The notes: a model not told the origin generated them from the letters alone. 64,000 nt of DNA from Pseudomonas hefeiensis (GCF_030687835.1 NZ_CP117449.1:310001-374000), one strand, 5' to 3'. Positions 1 to 9,801 are shown, numbered from the stretch's first letter. Program-made: numbers and translations.

Positions 1-328
1 GGGAAATCGAATAGCTGAAATCTTCCCCGGCAAAACCCAGGCGCAGACGTTTCGTGCTGAGCCGCACCGTGGCCCCGATGGGCACCTCGCCGTTGCGCAT
101 ACGCCGGCTGATCACTTCCGGCCCGGCCCAGAAGGTCGAGTCCAGCCCGCCTTCACGGGCCAGGGCGTTGACCACGCCGCCCTGGGCCGTCTCCGCCAAC
201 AGGCGCAGGGCGCGATACAGATTGGATTTGCCACTGCCGTTGGGGCCGGTGATCAGGTTCAGCCGGCCCAGGGGGATCACCAGTTTGTTGATCGAGCGGT
301 AGTTGGCCACCGCCAGTGTCTTGAGCAT
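1..328 (-). CDS. AAA family ATPase, N-terminal part (cut by window edge)
   Basis: Only the first ~109 codons are present; the gene runs off the left edge. The protein begins MLKTLAVANYRSINKLVIPL and has a Walker A motif GPNGSGKSN near residues 28-36, the layout of RecF/SMC-like stand-alone ATPases (AAA_21 type), in which a short beta-rich start precedes the P-loop. These proteins bind ATP and often DNA, but the member seen here cannot be assigned a process because the signature and Walker B regions lie outside the window. It is divergent from the RND operon, with about 140 bases between the two starts. Confidence 0.75.
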   Translation of the reverse strand, partial: MLKTLAVANYRSINKLVIPLGRLNLITGPNGSGKSNLYRALRLLAETAQGGVVNALAREGGLDSTFWAGPEVISRRMRNGEVPIGATVRLSTKRLRLGFAGEDFSYSIS

Positions 329-467
329 GTGCAAATTTTCCCTGCTGCAGAGGCATTAGTCTGCCTGATTGGCGCATCCATTGTGATCCTGTGCTTGGTG
401 TTGAACCCTGTTCTAAGCTCACAGTCGTAACGTCACTGGTACGTCCGTACAACGCAAAGGAGTCTGC

Positions 468-1571
468 ATGGCTGGTCCTCGAAGCAAAGTTCTGGTTGGC
501 CTTGGCTTGTGTGTGTTGTTGGCCGGATGCGGTGATGAAAAGCCCGAGGAAAAAGCCCTGCCGCGGGTTTTCGTGCAGCAAGCCGTGCCCTCCGAATATG
601 CGGCCTCGGTGACCCTCACCGGGGATGTCCAGGCCCGGGTGCAGACCGATCTGTCGTTTCGCGTGGCCGGCAAGATCGTCGAGCGCAAGGTGGATGTCGG
701 TGACCGGGTTTCGGCCCGGCAAGTGCTCGCCCGGCTCGACCCCCAGGACTTGCAGACCCGCGTTGATTCCGCCCAGGCTCAGGTGGCCGCCGAACAGGCG
801 CGGGTCAAGCAGAGTGCGGCGGCGTTCGTGCGCCAGCAAAAACTCTTGCCCAAGGGCTATACCAGCCAGAGCGAATATGACACGGCCCAGGCGCAACTGC
901 GCAGCAGTCAGAGTGCGCTGGCCGCTGCCCAGGCCCAGTTGGCCAACGCCCGCGAACAACTGAGCTATACGGCGCTGATTGCCGAGGCGCCGGGCATTAT
1001 TACGGCGCGGCAGGCGGAGGTCGGTCAGGTGGTACAGGCGACGGAACCGATCTTCAGCCTGGCCCAGGACGGGGAGCGCGACGCCGTGTTTAATATCTAC
1101 GAATCACTGTTGCGCGAACCTCCTTCGGACCCCGCCATCGTCATCAGCCTGCTGGATAACCCGGCCATCAAGACCACCGGTACGGTGCGCGAGATCACCC
1201 CGGCGGTCTCCGCCGAAACCGGCACCGTGCAGGTCAAGGTGACGCTCAGTGAGTTACCCGAAGGCATGCGCCTGGGTTCGGTGGTTAGTGCCACCGCCAA
1301 GTCTGCCGGCAAGACCGCCGTGGAACTGCCCTGGTCGGCGCTGACCAAGAACCTTCACGATCCGGCTGTGTGGCTGGTGGACGGCGAAGGCAAGGCGCAG
1401 TTGCACAATGTCACCGTCGGCCGGTATCTCACCGGTAAGGTCATCATCAGTGACGGGCTCAAGGGGGGTGAGAAAGTCGTCACCGCGGGTGGGCAATTGC
1501 TGCATCCCGGCGTGCGCGTCGAGATCGCTGAAAATACTTATGAGAAATCTCCGGCAGGAGCCCAGCCATGA
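468..1571 (+). CDS. triA: RND efflux periplasmic adaptor lipoprotein (TriA-like)
   Basis: 367 residues. The signal sequence ends in the lipobox LLAGC with Cys21 as the lipidation site, so it is a membrane-anchored adaptor (membrane fusion protein). The body has the usual order: biotinyl-lipoyl half (VAGKIVERKVDVGDRVSAR, about residues 67-85), an Ala/Gln-rich alpha hairpin (about 100-165), then beta-barrel and membrane-proximal domains. The start is set by AAAGGAG at 456-462, five bases before ATG. The stop overlaps the next adaptor by four bases (ATGA). Two adaptors followed by one RND pump is the layout of TriABC, the P. aeruginosa triclosan pump; the substrate here is inferred from that resemblance only. 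Confidence 0.85.
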   Translation: MAGPRSKVLVGLGLCVLLAGCGDEKPEEKALPRVFVQQAVPSEYAASVTLTGDVQARVQTDLSFRVAGKIVERKVDVGDRVSARQVLARLDPQDLQTRVDSAQAQVAAEQARVKQSAAAFVRQQKLLPKGYTSQSEYDTAQAQLRSSQSALAAAQAQLANAREQLSYTALIAEAPGIITARQAEVGQVVQATEPIFSLAQDGERDAVFNIYESLLREPPSDPAIVISLLDNPAIKTTGTVREITPAVSAETGTVQVKVTLSELPEGMRLGSVVSATAKSAGKTAVELPWSALTKNLHDPAVWLVDGEGKAQLHNVTVGRYLTGKVIISDGLKGGEKVVTAGGQLLHPGVRVEIAENTYEKSPAGAQP

Positions 1572-2632
1572 AGCGTTTGTGGATGCTCTCAGCCGGCCTG
1601 TTGCTGGCAGCGTGCTCGAAGGAAGAGCCGCCACCTGAGCCGGTGCGCCCGGTGTTGTCCATCGAGGTTCGCGCGCTCGACCAGCAGGCCCTTGGGCGTT
1701 TCGCGGGCAGCATCCAGGCCCGTTACGAGAGCAATGTGGGTTTCCGCGTGCCGGGGCGGATCGCCAGTCGCAACGTCGATGTGGGCGCCGAAGTGAAGAA
1801 GGGCGACCTGCTCGCCACCCTCGACCCCACCGATCAACAGAACCAGTTGCGCGCCGCCCAGGGCGATCTGGCTCGGATCGAGGCGCAGTACATCAATGCC
1901 CAGGCCAATGCCCGTCGCCAGCAGCAATTGTTCGACCGAGGCGTCGGTGCCCAGGCGCAACTGGACATCGCCCAGACCGACCTGAAAACCACCGCAGCTT
2001 CCCTGGAACAGGCCCGTGCATCGGTGGAGCAGGCCCGCGACCAACTCAACTACAGCCAGTTGCACACCGACCACGATGCAGTCGTCACGGCCTGGAATGC
2101 CGAGGCCGGGCAGGTGGTTACTGCCGGCCAGCAAGTGGTGACCCTGGCTCGCCCGGACATCAAGGAAGCGGTGATCGACCTGCCGGCCGGCCTGGCTGAG
2201 CGTCTGCCCGCCGATGTCGTGTTCGAGGTCGCCGCGCAACTGGACCCGAGCATCCGCACGAGCGCCACCGTGCGCGAGATCGAACCCCAGGCCCAAAGTG
2301 CCACCCGCACGCGCCGCGCACGGCTGACTCTGAACGACACACCGCCCGGCTTTCGCCTGGGCACGGCCATCAGCGTGACCCTGAGTTCAACCATCGAGTC
2401 ACGCATCGAGCTGCCGCTGAGTGCGTTGCAAGAGGTCGATGGCAAGGCGCGGATCTGGCTTGTCGATCCGCAGAGCCAGACCGTTTCCCCCCGTGAGGTG
2501 AGGATTCTCAGCCGCTCCACCGACTCGGTGCTGGTGGCCAATGGCATCAAGCCCGGCGACCGTGTGGTCAGCGCCGGTGTGAACAGCCTCCAGCCGGGGC
2601 AGAAAGTGAAACTCGACGAGGACGCACGATGA
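1568..2632 (+). CDS. triB: second RND efflux adaptor lipoprotein (TriB-like)
   Basis: 354 residues, lipobox LLAAC with Cys16. It has the same adaptor fold as the preceding gene: lipoyl half-motif VPGRIASRNVDVGAEVKKGD, a Gln/Ala-rich helical hairpin, then barrel domains. ATG overlaps the upstream stop and its own stop overlaps the pump gene, so all three are very likely translated together. It is related to but clearly different from the first adaptor, which argues for a heteromeric adaptor ring as described for TriA/TriB rather than a recent duplication. No outer-membrane channel gene is adjacent, so a channel from elsewhere must be used. Confidence 0.85.
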   Translation: MKRLWMLSAGLLLAACSKEEPPPEPVRPVLSIEVRALDQQALGRFAGSIQARYESNVGFRVPGRIASRNVDVGAEVKKGDLLATLDPTDQQNQLRAAQGDLARIEAQYINAQANARRQQQLFDRGVGAQAQLDIAQTDLKTTAASLEQARASVEQARDQLNYSQLHTDHDAVVTAWNAEAGQVVTAGQQVVTLARPDIKEAVIDLPAGLAERLPADVVFEVAAQLDPSIRTSATVREIEPQAQSATRTRRARLTLNDTPPGFRLGTAISVTLSSTIESRIELPLSALQEVDGKARIWLVDPQSQTVSPREVRILSRSTDSVLVANGIKPGDRVVSAGVNSLQPGQKVKLDEDAR

Positions 2633-5600
2633 AAGGGCCTTTCAACTTATCCGAATGGGCCCTGCGGCATCAGTCGTTTGTCTGGTACTTAATGTTCGTC
2701 GCCCTGTTGATGGGGGTGTTTTCGTACATGAACCTGGGGCGCGAAGAAGACCCCTCGTTCACCATCAAGACCATGGTCATCCAGACCCGTTGGCCCGGCG
2801 CGACCCAGGAGGAAACCCTCAAACAGGTCACCGACCGCATCGAGAAGAAACTCGAAGAGCTCGACTCCCTCGACTACGTCAAAAGCTACACCCGGCCGGG
2901 CGAGTCGACGGTGTTCGTGTACTTGCGCGATACCACCGGCGCCGAGGAAATCCCCGGGATCTGGTATCAGGTTCGCAAGAAAATCGACGACATCCGTGGC
3001 GACTTCCCCCAAGGCCTGCAAGGCCCGGGATTCAACGATGAGTTCGGCGATGTGTACGGCTCGGTCTATGCCTTTACCGGCGACGGGCTTTCGATGCGTC
3101 AGTTGCGCGATTATGTGGAGCAAGTGCGCGCCGAGATCCGTGAGGTACCGGGCCTGGGCAAGGTCGAGATGGTGGGCGAGCAGGATGAAGTCCTGTACCT
3201 GAATTTTTCGACCCGCAAGCTCGCCGCGCTGGGTATTGATCAGCGCCAGGTGGTGCAGAGCCTGCAATCCCAGAACGCTGTGACCCCCGCCGGGGTGATC
3301 GACGCCGGGCCGGAGCGGATTTCCGTGCGCACTTCCGGGCAGTTCCAGTCGGAAAAGGACCTGGCCAACGTCAATCTGCGGCTCAATGATCGTTTTTATC
3401 GACTGGCCGATATCGCTGACATCAGTCGCGGATATGTCGACCCCGCGACCCCCATGTTTCGCTTCAATGGTACGCCGGCCATCGGCCTGGCCATTGCGAT
3501 GAAGAAGGGCGGCAACATCCAGGAATTCGGCGAGTCACTGCACGCGCGCATGAACGAACTGACCGCCGATCTGCCAGTAGGCGTCGACGTGCATACCGTG
3601 TCGGACCAGGCTGAAGTGGTGGAGGAGGCGGTCGGCGGTTTCACCAGCGCGTTGTTCGAGGCGGTGATTATCGTGCTGGTGGTCAGCTTTATCAGCCTTG
3701 GCTTGCGGGCCGGGCTGGTGGTCGCCTGCTCGATTCCGCTGGTATTGGCGATGGTCTTTGTGTTCATGGAATACAGCGGCATCACCATGCAGCGGATTTC
3801 CCTCGGTGCGCTGATCATCGCTCTCGGCCTGCTGGTGGACGACGCGATGATCACCGTGGAAATGATGGTCACGCGCCTGGAGAAAGGCGAAACCAAGGAA
3901 CAGGCCGCGACCTTCGCCTATACCTCAACGGCGTTCCCGATGCTCACCGGGACCCTGGTGACCGTGGCCGGGTTCGTGCCCATCGGCCTGAACGCCAGCT
4001 CCGCCGGCGAGTACACCTTTACCCTGTTTGCAGTCATTGCCGTGGCGATGCTGGTGTCGTGGATCGTCGCGGTGCTGTTCGCCCCGGTGATCGGCGTGCA
4101 CATCCTCAGTACCAACGTCAAACCCCACAGCAATGAGCCGGGCCGGATCGGCCGGGCGTTCAATGGCGGCTTGCTGTGGTCGATGCGCAATCGCTGGTGG
4201 GCGATCGGCATCACCGTGCTGCTGTTTGTGTTGTCGGTGTTTTGCATGCGTTTTGTGCAGAACCAGTTCTTCCCGTCTTCGGACCGCCCGGAAATTCTGG
4301 TGGACCTGAACCTGCCGCAGAACGCTTCGATGGACGAGACCCGCAAAGCGGTTGATCGCCTGGAAGCGATCCTCAAGGGCGACCCGGACATCGAGCGCTG
4401 GAGCACTTACATCGGGGAGGGTGCGATTCGTTTTTACCTGCCGCTGGATCAGCAGTTGCAGAATCCGTACTACGCGCAGTTGGTGATTGTCAGCAAAGGC
4501 CTGGAGTCGCGCACGGCCCTCACCGAACGCCTGCAAAAGCGTTTGCGCGAGGACTTCGTCGGCATTGGCAGCTATGTGCAGGCGCTGGAGATGGGCCCGC
4601 CGGTGGGGCGGCCGATCCAGTACCGGGTCAGCGGCAAGGACATCGACCAGGTGCGCAAGCACGCCATTGAGCTGGCCAGTGAACTGGACAAGAACACCCA
4701 CATCGGCGAAATCATTTACGACTGGAACGAGCCGGGCAAGGTGCTGCGTATCGACATTGCCCAGGACCGGGCGCGGCAACTGGGCTTGTCTTCGGAAGAC
4801 GTGGCCAGGCTGATGAACAGTATCGTCAGCGGTTCGCCGGTGACCCAGGTCAATGACGATATATACCTGATCAACGTGGTCGGGCGTGCCGAAGACGCCG
4901 AGCGCGGTTCGCCGGAGACCCTGCAGAATTTACAGATCGTCACGCCGAGCGGCACCTCCATTCCGCTGCTGGCGTTCGCCACGGTGCGCTATGAACTGGA
5001 ACAACCCTTGGTGTGGCGTCGCGACCGCAAGCCAACCATCACCATCAAGGCCGCGGTGCGCGATGAAATCCAGCCCACCGATCTGGTGAAGCAACTGCAA
5101 CCGGCCATCGATCAATTCGCTGCCGGCCTGCCGGTGGGCTACAAGGTCGCCACTGGGGGGACGGTGGAAGAAAGCAGCAAAGCCCAAGGGCCGATTGCCA
5201 GCGTCGTGCCGCTGATGCTGTTTTTAATGGCGACGTTCCTGATGATCCAGCTGCACAGCGTGCAGAAAATGTTCCTGGTGGCCAGCGTCGCGCCCCTCGG
5301 GTTGATCGGCGTGGTGCTCGCGCTGGTGCCGACGGGCACGCCCATGGGCTTTGTGGCGATCCTCGGGATCCTCGCGTTGATCGGTATCATCATCCGCAAC
5401 TCGGTGATCCTGGTGACCCAGATCGATGAGTATGAACGTGACGGGTACGAGCCCTGGGATGCCGTGGTGCAAGCCACCGAACATCGGCGCCGGCCGATCC
5501 TGCTCACGGCGGCCGCCGCGAGCCTGGGGATGATCCCGATTGCCCGGGAAGTGTTCTGGGGGCCGATGGCCTACGCGATGATTGGCGGGATCATCATCGC

Positions 5601-5676
5601 CACCCTGCTGACGTTGCTGTTCCTGCCGGCGCTGTATGTGGCCTGGTACAAGATTCGCGAGCCCCAGCGCGACTGA
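2629..5676 (+). CDS. triC: RND-family inner-membrane efflux pump (TriC-like)
   Basis: 1015 residues, the normal size for an RND drug/proton antiporter. The N-terminal helix is followed by NLGREEDPSF, typical of the TriC/MdtB-like branch. The paired acidic residues of the proton relay are visible in GLLVDDAMITVE (Asp404-Asp405). A second half repeats the 12-helix plus porter-domain plan and ends LFLPALYVAWYKIREPQRD. It pumps substrates from the periplasm and inner-membrane leaflet through an outer-membrane channel, powered by protons. Third gene of a four-base-overlap operon. The 3' side is a REP pair shared with the convergent cadA gene. Substrate range is not readable from sequence. Confidence 0.9.
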   Translation: MKGPFNLSEWALRHQSFVWYLMFVALLMGVFSYMNLGREEDPSFTIKTMVIQTRWPGATQEETLKQVTDRIEKKLEELDSLDYVKSYTRPGESTVFVYLRDTTGAEEIPGIWYQVRKKIDDIRGDFPQGLQGPGFNDEFGDVYGSVYAFTGDGLSMRQLRDYVEQVRAEIREVPGLGKVEMVGEQDEVLYLNFSTRKLAALGIDQRQVVQSLQSQNAVTPAGVIDAGPERISVRTSGQFQSEKDLANVNLRLNDRFYRLADIADISRGYVDPATPMFRFNGTPAIGLAIAMKKGGNIQEFGESLHARMNELTADLPVGVDVHTVSDQAEVVEEAVGGFTSALFEAVIIVLVVSFISLGLRAGLVVACSIPLVLAMVFVFMEYSGITMQRISLGALIIALGLLVDDAMITVEMMVTRLEKGETKEQAATFAYTSTAFPMLTGTLVTVAGFVPIGLNASSAGEYTFTLFAVIAVAMLVSWIVAVLFAPVIGVHILSTNVKPHSNEPGRIGRAFNGGLLWSMRNRWWAIGITVLLFVLSVFCMRFVQNQFFPSSDRPEILVDLNLPQNASMDETRKAVDRLEAILKGDPDIERWSTYIGEGAIRFYLPLDQQLQNPYYAQLVIVSKGLESRTALTERLQKRLREDFVGIGSYVQALEMGPPVGRPIQYRVSGKDIDQVRKHAIELASELDKNTHIGEIIYDWNEPGKVLRIDIAQDRARQLGLSSEDVARLMNSIVSGSPVTQVNDDIYLINVVGRAEDAERGSPETLQNLQIVTPSGTSIPLLAFATVRYELEQPLVWRRDRKPTITIKAAVRDEIQPTDLVKQLQPAIDQFAAGLPVGYKVATGGTVEESSKAQGPIASVVPLMLFLMATFLMIQLHSVQKMFLVASVAPLGLIGVVLALVPTGTPMGFVAILGILALIGIIIRNSVILVTQIDEYERDGYEPWDAVVQATEHRRRPILLTAAAASLGMIPIAREVFWGPMAYAMIGGIIIATLLTLLFLPALYVAWYKIREPQRD

Positions 5677-5710
5677 ATAGGCGTTGAATCACTGGGGCTG
5701 CTGTGCAGCC

Positions 5711-5811
5711 CTATCGCGAGCAAGCTTTGCTCCCACAGCAGACCTGCAGTGATTTCAAAATGCTGTATTCACAAAGCTCCAACGGTGGGAGCAAAGCTTG
5801 CTCGCGATAGG
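5711..5811. repeat. REP pair (GTGGGAGCAAGCTTGCTCGCGA type), triC/cadA
   Basis: Two inverted copies of the ~27-base REP unit, at 5711-5738 and 5785-5811, separated by about 46 bases. Each copy is itself a hairpin (GGAGCAAAGCTTGCTC core). It sits between two convergent genes, where it can act as a transcript end and mRNA stabiliser. The paired arrangement matches the REPIN/BIME pattern known in P. fluorescens. Confidence 0.9.
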
Positions 5812-5835
5812 GCCCGTCCAGCCACCCAGGACGTC

Positions 5836-8055
5836 TTACTTGCGCAACAACCGCAACCCATTGAACACCACCAGCAAGCTCACCCCCATGTCGGCAAACA
5901 CCGCCATCCACATGGTGGCAACCCCGGCAAAGGTAAACCCGAGAAAGATCGCCTTGATGACCAGCGCCAAAGCGATGTTCTGTTTCAGGATGCTCGAAGT
6001 CTGCCGCGACAGGCGGATGAACGCCGGGATCTTGCGCAAATCATCGTCCATCAGGGCAACATCGGCGGTCTCAATGGCGGTGTCGGTGCCCGCCGCCGCC
6101 ATGGCGAAGCCGATTTCCGAGCGGGCCAGGGCAGGGGCGTCGTTGATGCCATCGCCCACCATGCCGACCCGGTGACCCGAGGCATACAAGTCTTCGATGG
6201 CTTGCAGCTTGTCGCCTGGCAACAGGTCGCCTCGGGCCTGATCCATGCCCACCTGCGCCGCAATCGCTTCGGCGGTGTGGACGTTGTCGCCGGTAAGCAT
6301 CAGGGTCTTGATGCCCAGCTCATGCAATTGCTGGATGGCTTCGCGGCTGGAGTCCTTGACCGTGTCGGCCACCGCAAACAATGCCAAGGGGCCTGAATTG
6401 TCGAGCAACAGCACCACGGACTTGCCTTGTTTTTCCAGGGCGAAGAGTTTCTCTTCCAGCGCGGGGGAGCACAGGCCCAGGTCCTCCACCAGACGGTGAT
6501 TGCCCAAGTGATAAGTCTGACCGTTGATATCGCCGCGCACCCCACGTCCTGGCAGCGCTGCGAAGTTATCCACAGCGTGCGGCGCCAACTGGTTATCCAC
6601 AGCTGCATTGGCGATCGCGTGAGAGACCGGATGGTCGGAACGGGTGGCAAGGCTGGCGGCCAAAGCGGGTGCGCTCGCTTCCACCGTCGGGTCGAGCGGT
6701 ACATAGTCGGTCTGCACCGGCTTGCCATGGGTGATCGTGCCGGTCTTGTCCAGGGCCAGATAATCGAGCTTGTGGCCGCCCTCCAGATACACGCCGCCCT
6801 TGATCAGAATGCCTTTGCGCGCCGCTGCGGCGAGGCCGCTGACGATGGTCACCGGGGTGGAAATCACCAGCGCACACGGACAGGCCACCACCAATAGCAC
6901 CAGCGCCCGGTAGATCCAGTCGAACCAGATCGCCCCCATGAACAGCGGCGGGATGATCGCCACGGCCAGCGCCAGGACAAACACCGCCGGGGTGTAGATT
7001 TTCGAGAATTGATCGACGAAACGTTGGGTGGGCGCGCGAGAGCCTTGGGCCTGCTCCACGGCGTGGATGATCCGCGCCAGGGTGGAGTGGTCGGCCGCGG
7101 CAGTCACGGTGTATTCCAGTTCGCCGGCCTGGTTGATGGTGCCGGCGAAGACCTTGTCGCCCACGGTTTTTTCCACCGGCAGGCTCTCGCCGGTAATGGG
7201 CGCCTGGTCGATGGTGGAGCGACCGGCGACGACGTCCCCGTCCAGACCCACCCGTTCGCCTGGGCGAATCCGCACCCGTGCGCCAAGGGTGATGGCCTTG
7301 ACCGCTTGCACCTGCCAGGTGCCATCGGCCTGTTGCACAGTGGCCTGTTCCGGGGCCATCTGCATCAGGCCGCTGATGGCGTTGCGCGCCCGATCCAGGG
7401 ACTTGGCCTCAATCAGCTCAGCCACCGTAAACAGGAACATCACCATCGCCGCTTCTGGCCATTGGCCGATCAGCACCGCACCGGTCACCGCGATGCTCAT
7501 CAGCGCATTGATGTTCAGGTTGCGGTTTTTCAGCGCGATCCAGCCCTTCTTGTAGGTACCGAGACCGCCACTGAGGATCGATACCAATGCCACCATCGCG
7601 ACCACCCACTCTGGCGCCGCGCTGGTGAAGTGGATCACCTCGGCACCCAGGGCGGTGACACCCGACAGTGCCAGCGGCCACCAGGGTTTGGCCGGGGCGG
7701 GCAGGTCGCTGGTTTCTTTTTCCTGGCCCGGGGTGAACGGCTCGGCCTGCATGCCCAGGGACTGGATGGCGGCGATGATCGGCGTGTCGTTGGGCAAGTC
7801 GTGGGTCACGCCCAGCACGCGGTTGATCAGGTTGAATTCCAGTTGTTGTACGCCTTCAAGTTTGCCGAGCTTGTTCTGGATCAGCGTCTGTTCGGTGGGG
7901 CAGTCCATGGCCTCGATGCGAAAATTGCTCAGCCGTGCGCCGTCCGTCGGGGCTTTGCCGAGGTTAACCACCGAAGGGGCCGCTTTCGCAGAGCAACAGG
8001 AATGCCCGTGGTCATGGCCGTGGTCGGGCTTGTGGGTGTGAATGGAATCGCTCAT
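5836..8055 (-). CDS. cadA: Cd/Zn/Pb-exporting P-type ATPase
   Basis: 739 residues. A His-rich start (HTHKPDHGHDHGHS) and SCCS are followed by a heavy-metal-associated domain with AMDCPTE (Cys52; the usual second Cys is Glu, as in other Pseudomonas CadA). P1B-ATPase motifs follow: TGES in the actuator domain, the membrane CPC motif (Cys392-Pro-Cys394), phosphorylation site DKTGT (Asp436), and GDGINDAPAL in the hinge. It exports divalent soft metals from cytoplasm to periplasm using ATP. It is divergent from a cadR-type regulator and shares its operator, so induction by metal-bound CadR is expected. Zn versus Cd preference cannot be decided from sequence. Confidence 0.93.
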   Translation of the reverse strand: MSDSIHTHKPDHGHDHGHSCCSAKAAPSVVNLGKAPTDGARLSNFRIEAMDCPTEQTLIQNKLGKLEGVQQLEFNLINRVLGVTHDLPNDTPIIAAIQSLGMQAEPFTPGQEKETSDLPAPAKPWWPLALSGVTALGAEVIHFTSAAPEWVVAMVALVSILSGGLGTYKKGWIALKNRNLNINALMSIAVTGAVLIGQWPEAAMVMFLFTVAELIEAKSLDRARNAISGLMQMAPEQATVQQADGTWQVQAVKAITLGARVRIRPGERVGLDGDVVAGRSTIDQAPITGESLPVEKTVGDKVFAGTINQAGELEYTVTAAADHSTLARIIHAVEQAQGSRAPTQRFVDQFSKIYTPAVFVLALAVAIIPPLFMGAIWFDWIYRALVLLVVACPCALVISTPVTIVSGLAAAARKGILIKGGVYLEGGHKLDYLALDKTGTITHGKPVQTDYVPLDPTVEASAPALAASLATRSDHPVSHAIANAAVDNQLAPHAVDNFAALPGRGVRGDINGQTYHLGNHRLVEDLGLCSPALEEKLFALEKQGKSVVLLLDNSGPLALFAVADTVKDSSREAIQQLHELGIKTLMLTGDNVHTAEAIAAQVGMDQARGDLLPGDKLQAIEDLYASGHRVGMVGDGINDAPALARSEIGFAMAAAGTDTAIETADVALMDDDLRKIPAFIRLSRQTSSILKQNIALALVIKAIFLGFTFAGVATMWMAVFADMGVSLLVVFNGLRLLRK

Positions 8056-8087
8056 CGGGTTACGTCCGTGAAAAGTGCCTGTTGCAC

Positions 8088-8118
8088 AGTAAAGACCCTG
8101 TAGCCACTATAGGGTCAA
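8088..8118 (-). promoter_or_regulatory. CadR-controlled cadA promoter and operator
   Basis: A 21-base dyad at 8095-8115 (arms ACCCT and AGGGT around TAGTGG-like centre) lies between a -35 box TTGACC (8118-8113) and a -10 box TTTACT (8093-8088) on the minus strand, with a 19-base spacer. An overlong spacer with the dyad inside it is the hallmark of MerR-family activation by DNA distortion. The dyad agrees, as I recall it, with the P. putida CadR site. On the plus strand TTGCAC (8082-8087) and ACTATA (8106-8111) could drive cadR, which would make CadR autoregulated. Confidence 0.85.
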
Positions 8119-8141
8119 GCACCTGTTTTGGAGGCAACGCC

Positions 8142-8588
8142 ATGAAGATCGGCGAACTGGCAAAAATCACCGACTGCCAGGTCGAAACCATTCGTTACTA
8201 CGAGCGCGAAGGCTTACTGCCGGAGCCGGCCCGCAGCGACGGCAATTATCGCGTTTACACCCAGGCTCATGCCGAGCGGCTGACGTTTATCCGCAACTGC
8301 CGCACCCTGGACATGACCCTGGAAGAAATCCGCAGCCTCCTGGCGCTGCGCGACAGCCCCCAGGACCAGTGCGAAAGTGTCAACGCGCTGATCGACGAAC
8401 ACATCCACCACGTCAAGGCCCGCATCGACGGTCTGCTGGCGTTGCAGACACAACTGATCGACCTGCGCCATCGCTGCGGCGAAGGGCCGGACCTGGAGCA
8501 ATGCGGGATCTTGCAGCGCCTGGAAGTGAGCGGAGCGGTGGCGCCGGAGGTGGCACATTCACATGTGGGGCGTAGTCACGGGCATTGA
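8142..8588 (+). CDS. cadR: MerR-family metal-responsive regulator CadR
   Basis: 148 residues from the ATG at 8142 (GGAG at 8129-8132), giving the standard start MKIGELAKITDCQVETIRYY. An upstream in-frame start at 8082 would place the promoter inside the coding region and is rejected. It has an N-terminal winged HTH, a dimerisation helix, and metal-ligand cysteines Cys77, Cys112 and Cys121, followed by a His-containing tail HSHVGRSHGH. These features fit the Cd/Zn/Pb branch of MerR proteins rather than CueR or HmrR. It activates the divergent cadA gene when metal is bound. Confidence 0.9.
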   Translation: MKIGELAKITDCQVETIRYYEREGLLPEPARSDGNYRVYTQAHAERLTFIRNCRTLDMTLEEIRSLLALRDSPQDQCESVNALIDEHIHHVKARIDGLLALQTQLIDLRHRCGEGPDLEQCGILQRLEVSGAVAPEVAHSHVGRSHGH

Positions 8589-8634
8589 GCCCTTGCCGCC
8601 AATCCGAATACACAGAGCCGCCTATGGGCGAGCC

Positions 8635-8749
8635 TGTGGGAGCAAAGCTTGGCGCGACCTGTGGGAGCAAAGCTTGCTCGCGACGAACGATAACGCGATC
8701 TCCTGACGGATCGAGGCGTTTCCATCGCGAGCAAGCTTTGCTCCCACAG
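8635..8749. repeat. REP cluster, three units, cadR/thyA
   Basis: A partial unit (8635-8657) and a full unit (8659-8683) lie in the same orientation, followed by an inverted full unit (8725-8749). The first has lost its CTC segment (CTTGGCGCGA instead of CTTGCTCGCGA). They lie between convergent genes. Confidence 0.85.
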
Positions 8750-8781
8750 CCCCGCACACAGGGGCTGTTGGTGGGATTCTT

Positions 8782-9753
8782 TTAGACCGCCATCGGTGCC
8801 GTCATCGGTGCATGGTGCTGGTAGCCCTCGAGGGAGAAGTCGCTCGGTTCCACCTGCTCCAGCCACTCAGGCTGGTACACGCCGGTCCTGGCGAACTCCG
8901 GCACGCGCTCGGAAATCACCAGTTTGGGCATCGGGAACGGCTCGCGTGTGAGCTGTTCGTTGAGCATGTCCAAGTGGTTTTCGTAGACGTGGGCGTCGCC
9001 GATGAAATAGGTGAACCAGCGTGGCGTGTAGCCGGTCAGGCGGCCGATAAGGCTCAGCAGCGCGGCGCCTTCGGTGAGGTTGAACGGCGTGCCCAGGCCC
9101 AGGTCGTTGGAACGGATGTAGAGGGTCAGGGAGATTTCCTTCGTCTCGACATTCGGGTGGAACTGGTAGAGCAAATGGCAGGGCGGCAGGGCCATTTCAT
9201 CGAGCTGGGCGCAGTTCCAGCCGTGGAACAGAATACGCCGGCTGCCCGGGTCCTTGATGATGGTGTCGACGCACTGGCGAATCTGATCGATGGCTTTGTA
9301 CAGCACCACGTAGGCCTGACCGTTTTCCTCGCCCTCGGCGATTTGCCGGTAACCGTGGGCCAGGGTTTGCTCGATGGCTGCCGGGTTGCTCAACGGAATC
9401 TGTTTGTAGGCTGGCCACTTGCGCCATTGCACGCCGTAGATCTCGCCCAGGTCGTCTTCGCCCTGGCGAAACGGGTTGGCCAGCCATTGGGCGTTTTCGT
9501 TGGCGTTCTGGTCCCAGACCTTGCAGCCCAGGGCACGGAATTGGGCGGCGTTGTTGACCCCACGAAGAAAGCCGCACATCTCGCCGATGGCCGATTTGAA
9601 GGCCATTTTGCGCGTGGTGATGGCCGGGAATCCGTCCTTCAGGTCATAGCGCAACATGGCGCCGGGAAAGCTGATGGTGTTCACACCCGTGCGGTTGGCT
9701 TGCTTGGTGCCGTTCTTGATGACGTGGGCCACCAGATCGAGATATTGCTTCAT
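8782..9753 (-). CDS. thyA: thymidylate synthase
   Basis: 323 residues, longer than the 264-residue E. coli enzyme because of an extra segment between about residues 90 and 160. It makes dTMP from dUMP with methylene-tetrahydrofolate. The catalytic cysteine is Cys192 in [12 protein letters not shown], the phosphate-binding arginines are in [13 protein letters not shown] (about 169-181), and the folate/dUMP residues are in [11 protein letters not shown]. The extended form is, to my knowledge, usual in Pseudomonas. It lies 48 bases downstream of lgt on the same strand, an arrangement conserved in gammaproteobacteria, where the two genes are often co-transcribed. Confidence 0.96.
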   Translation of the reverse strand: MKQYLDLVAHVIKNGTKQANRTGVNTISFPGAMLRYDLKDGFPAITTRKMAFKSAIGEMCGFLRGVNNAAQFRALGCKVWDQNANENAQWLANPFRQGEDDLGEIYGVQWRKWPAYKQIPLSNPAAIEQTLAHGYRQIAEGEENGQAYVVLYKAIDQIRQCVDTIIKDPGSRRILFHGWNCAQLDEMALPPCHLLYQFHPNVETKEISLTLYIRSNDLGLGTPFNLTEGAALLSLIGRLTGYTPRWFTYFIGDAHVYENHLDMLNEQLTREPFPMPKLVISERVPEFARTGVYQPEWLEQVEPSDFSLEGYQHHAPMTAPMAV

Positions 9754-9801
9754 GGGTTACCTGTGTCCTTGAACCCGGGACCAGCGCCCCGGGGTTCGAA
9801 T

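Noticed and set aside
8082..8141. Longer start for cadR
   Set aside because: It would make the CadR operator and promoter part of the coding region; MKIGELAKI at 8142 is the family start.
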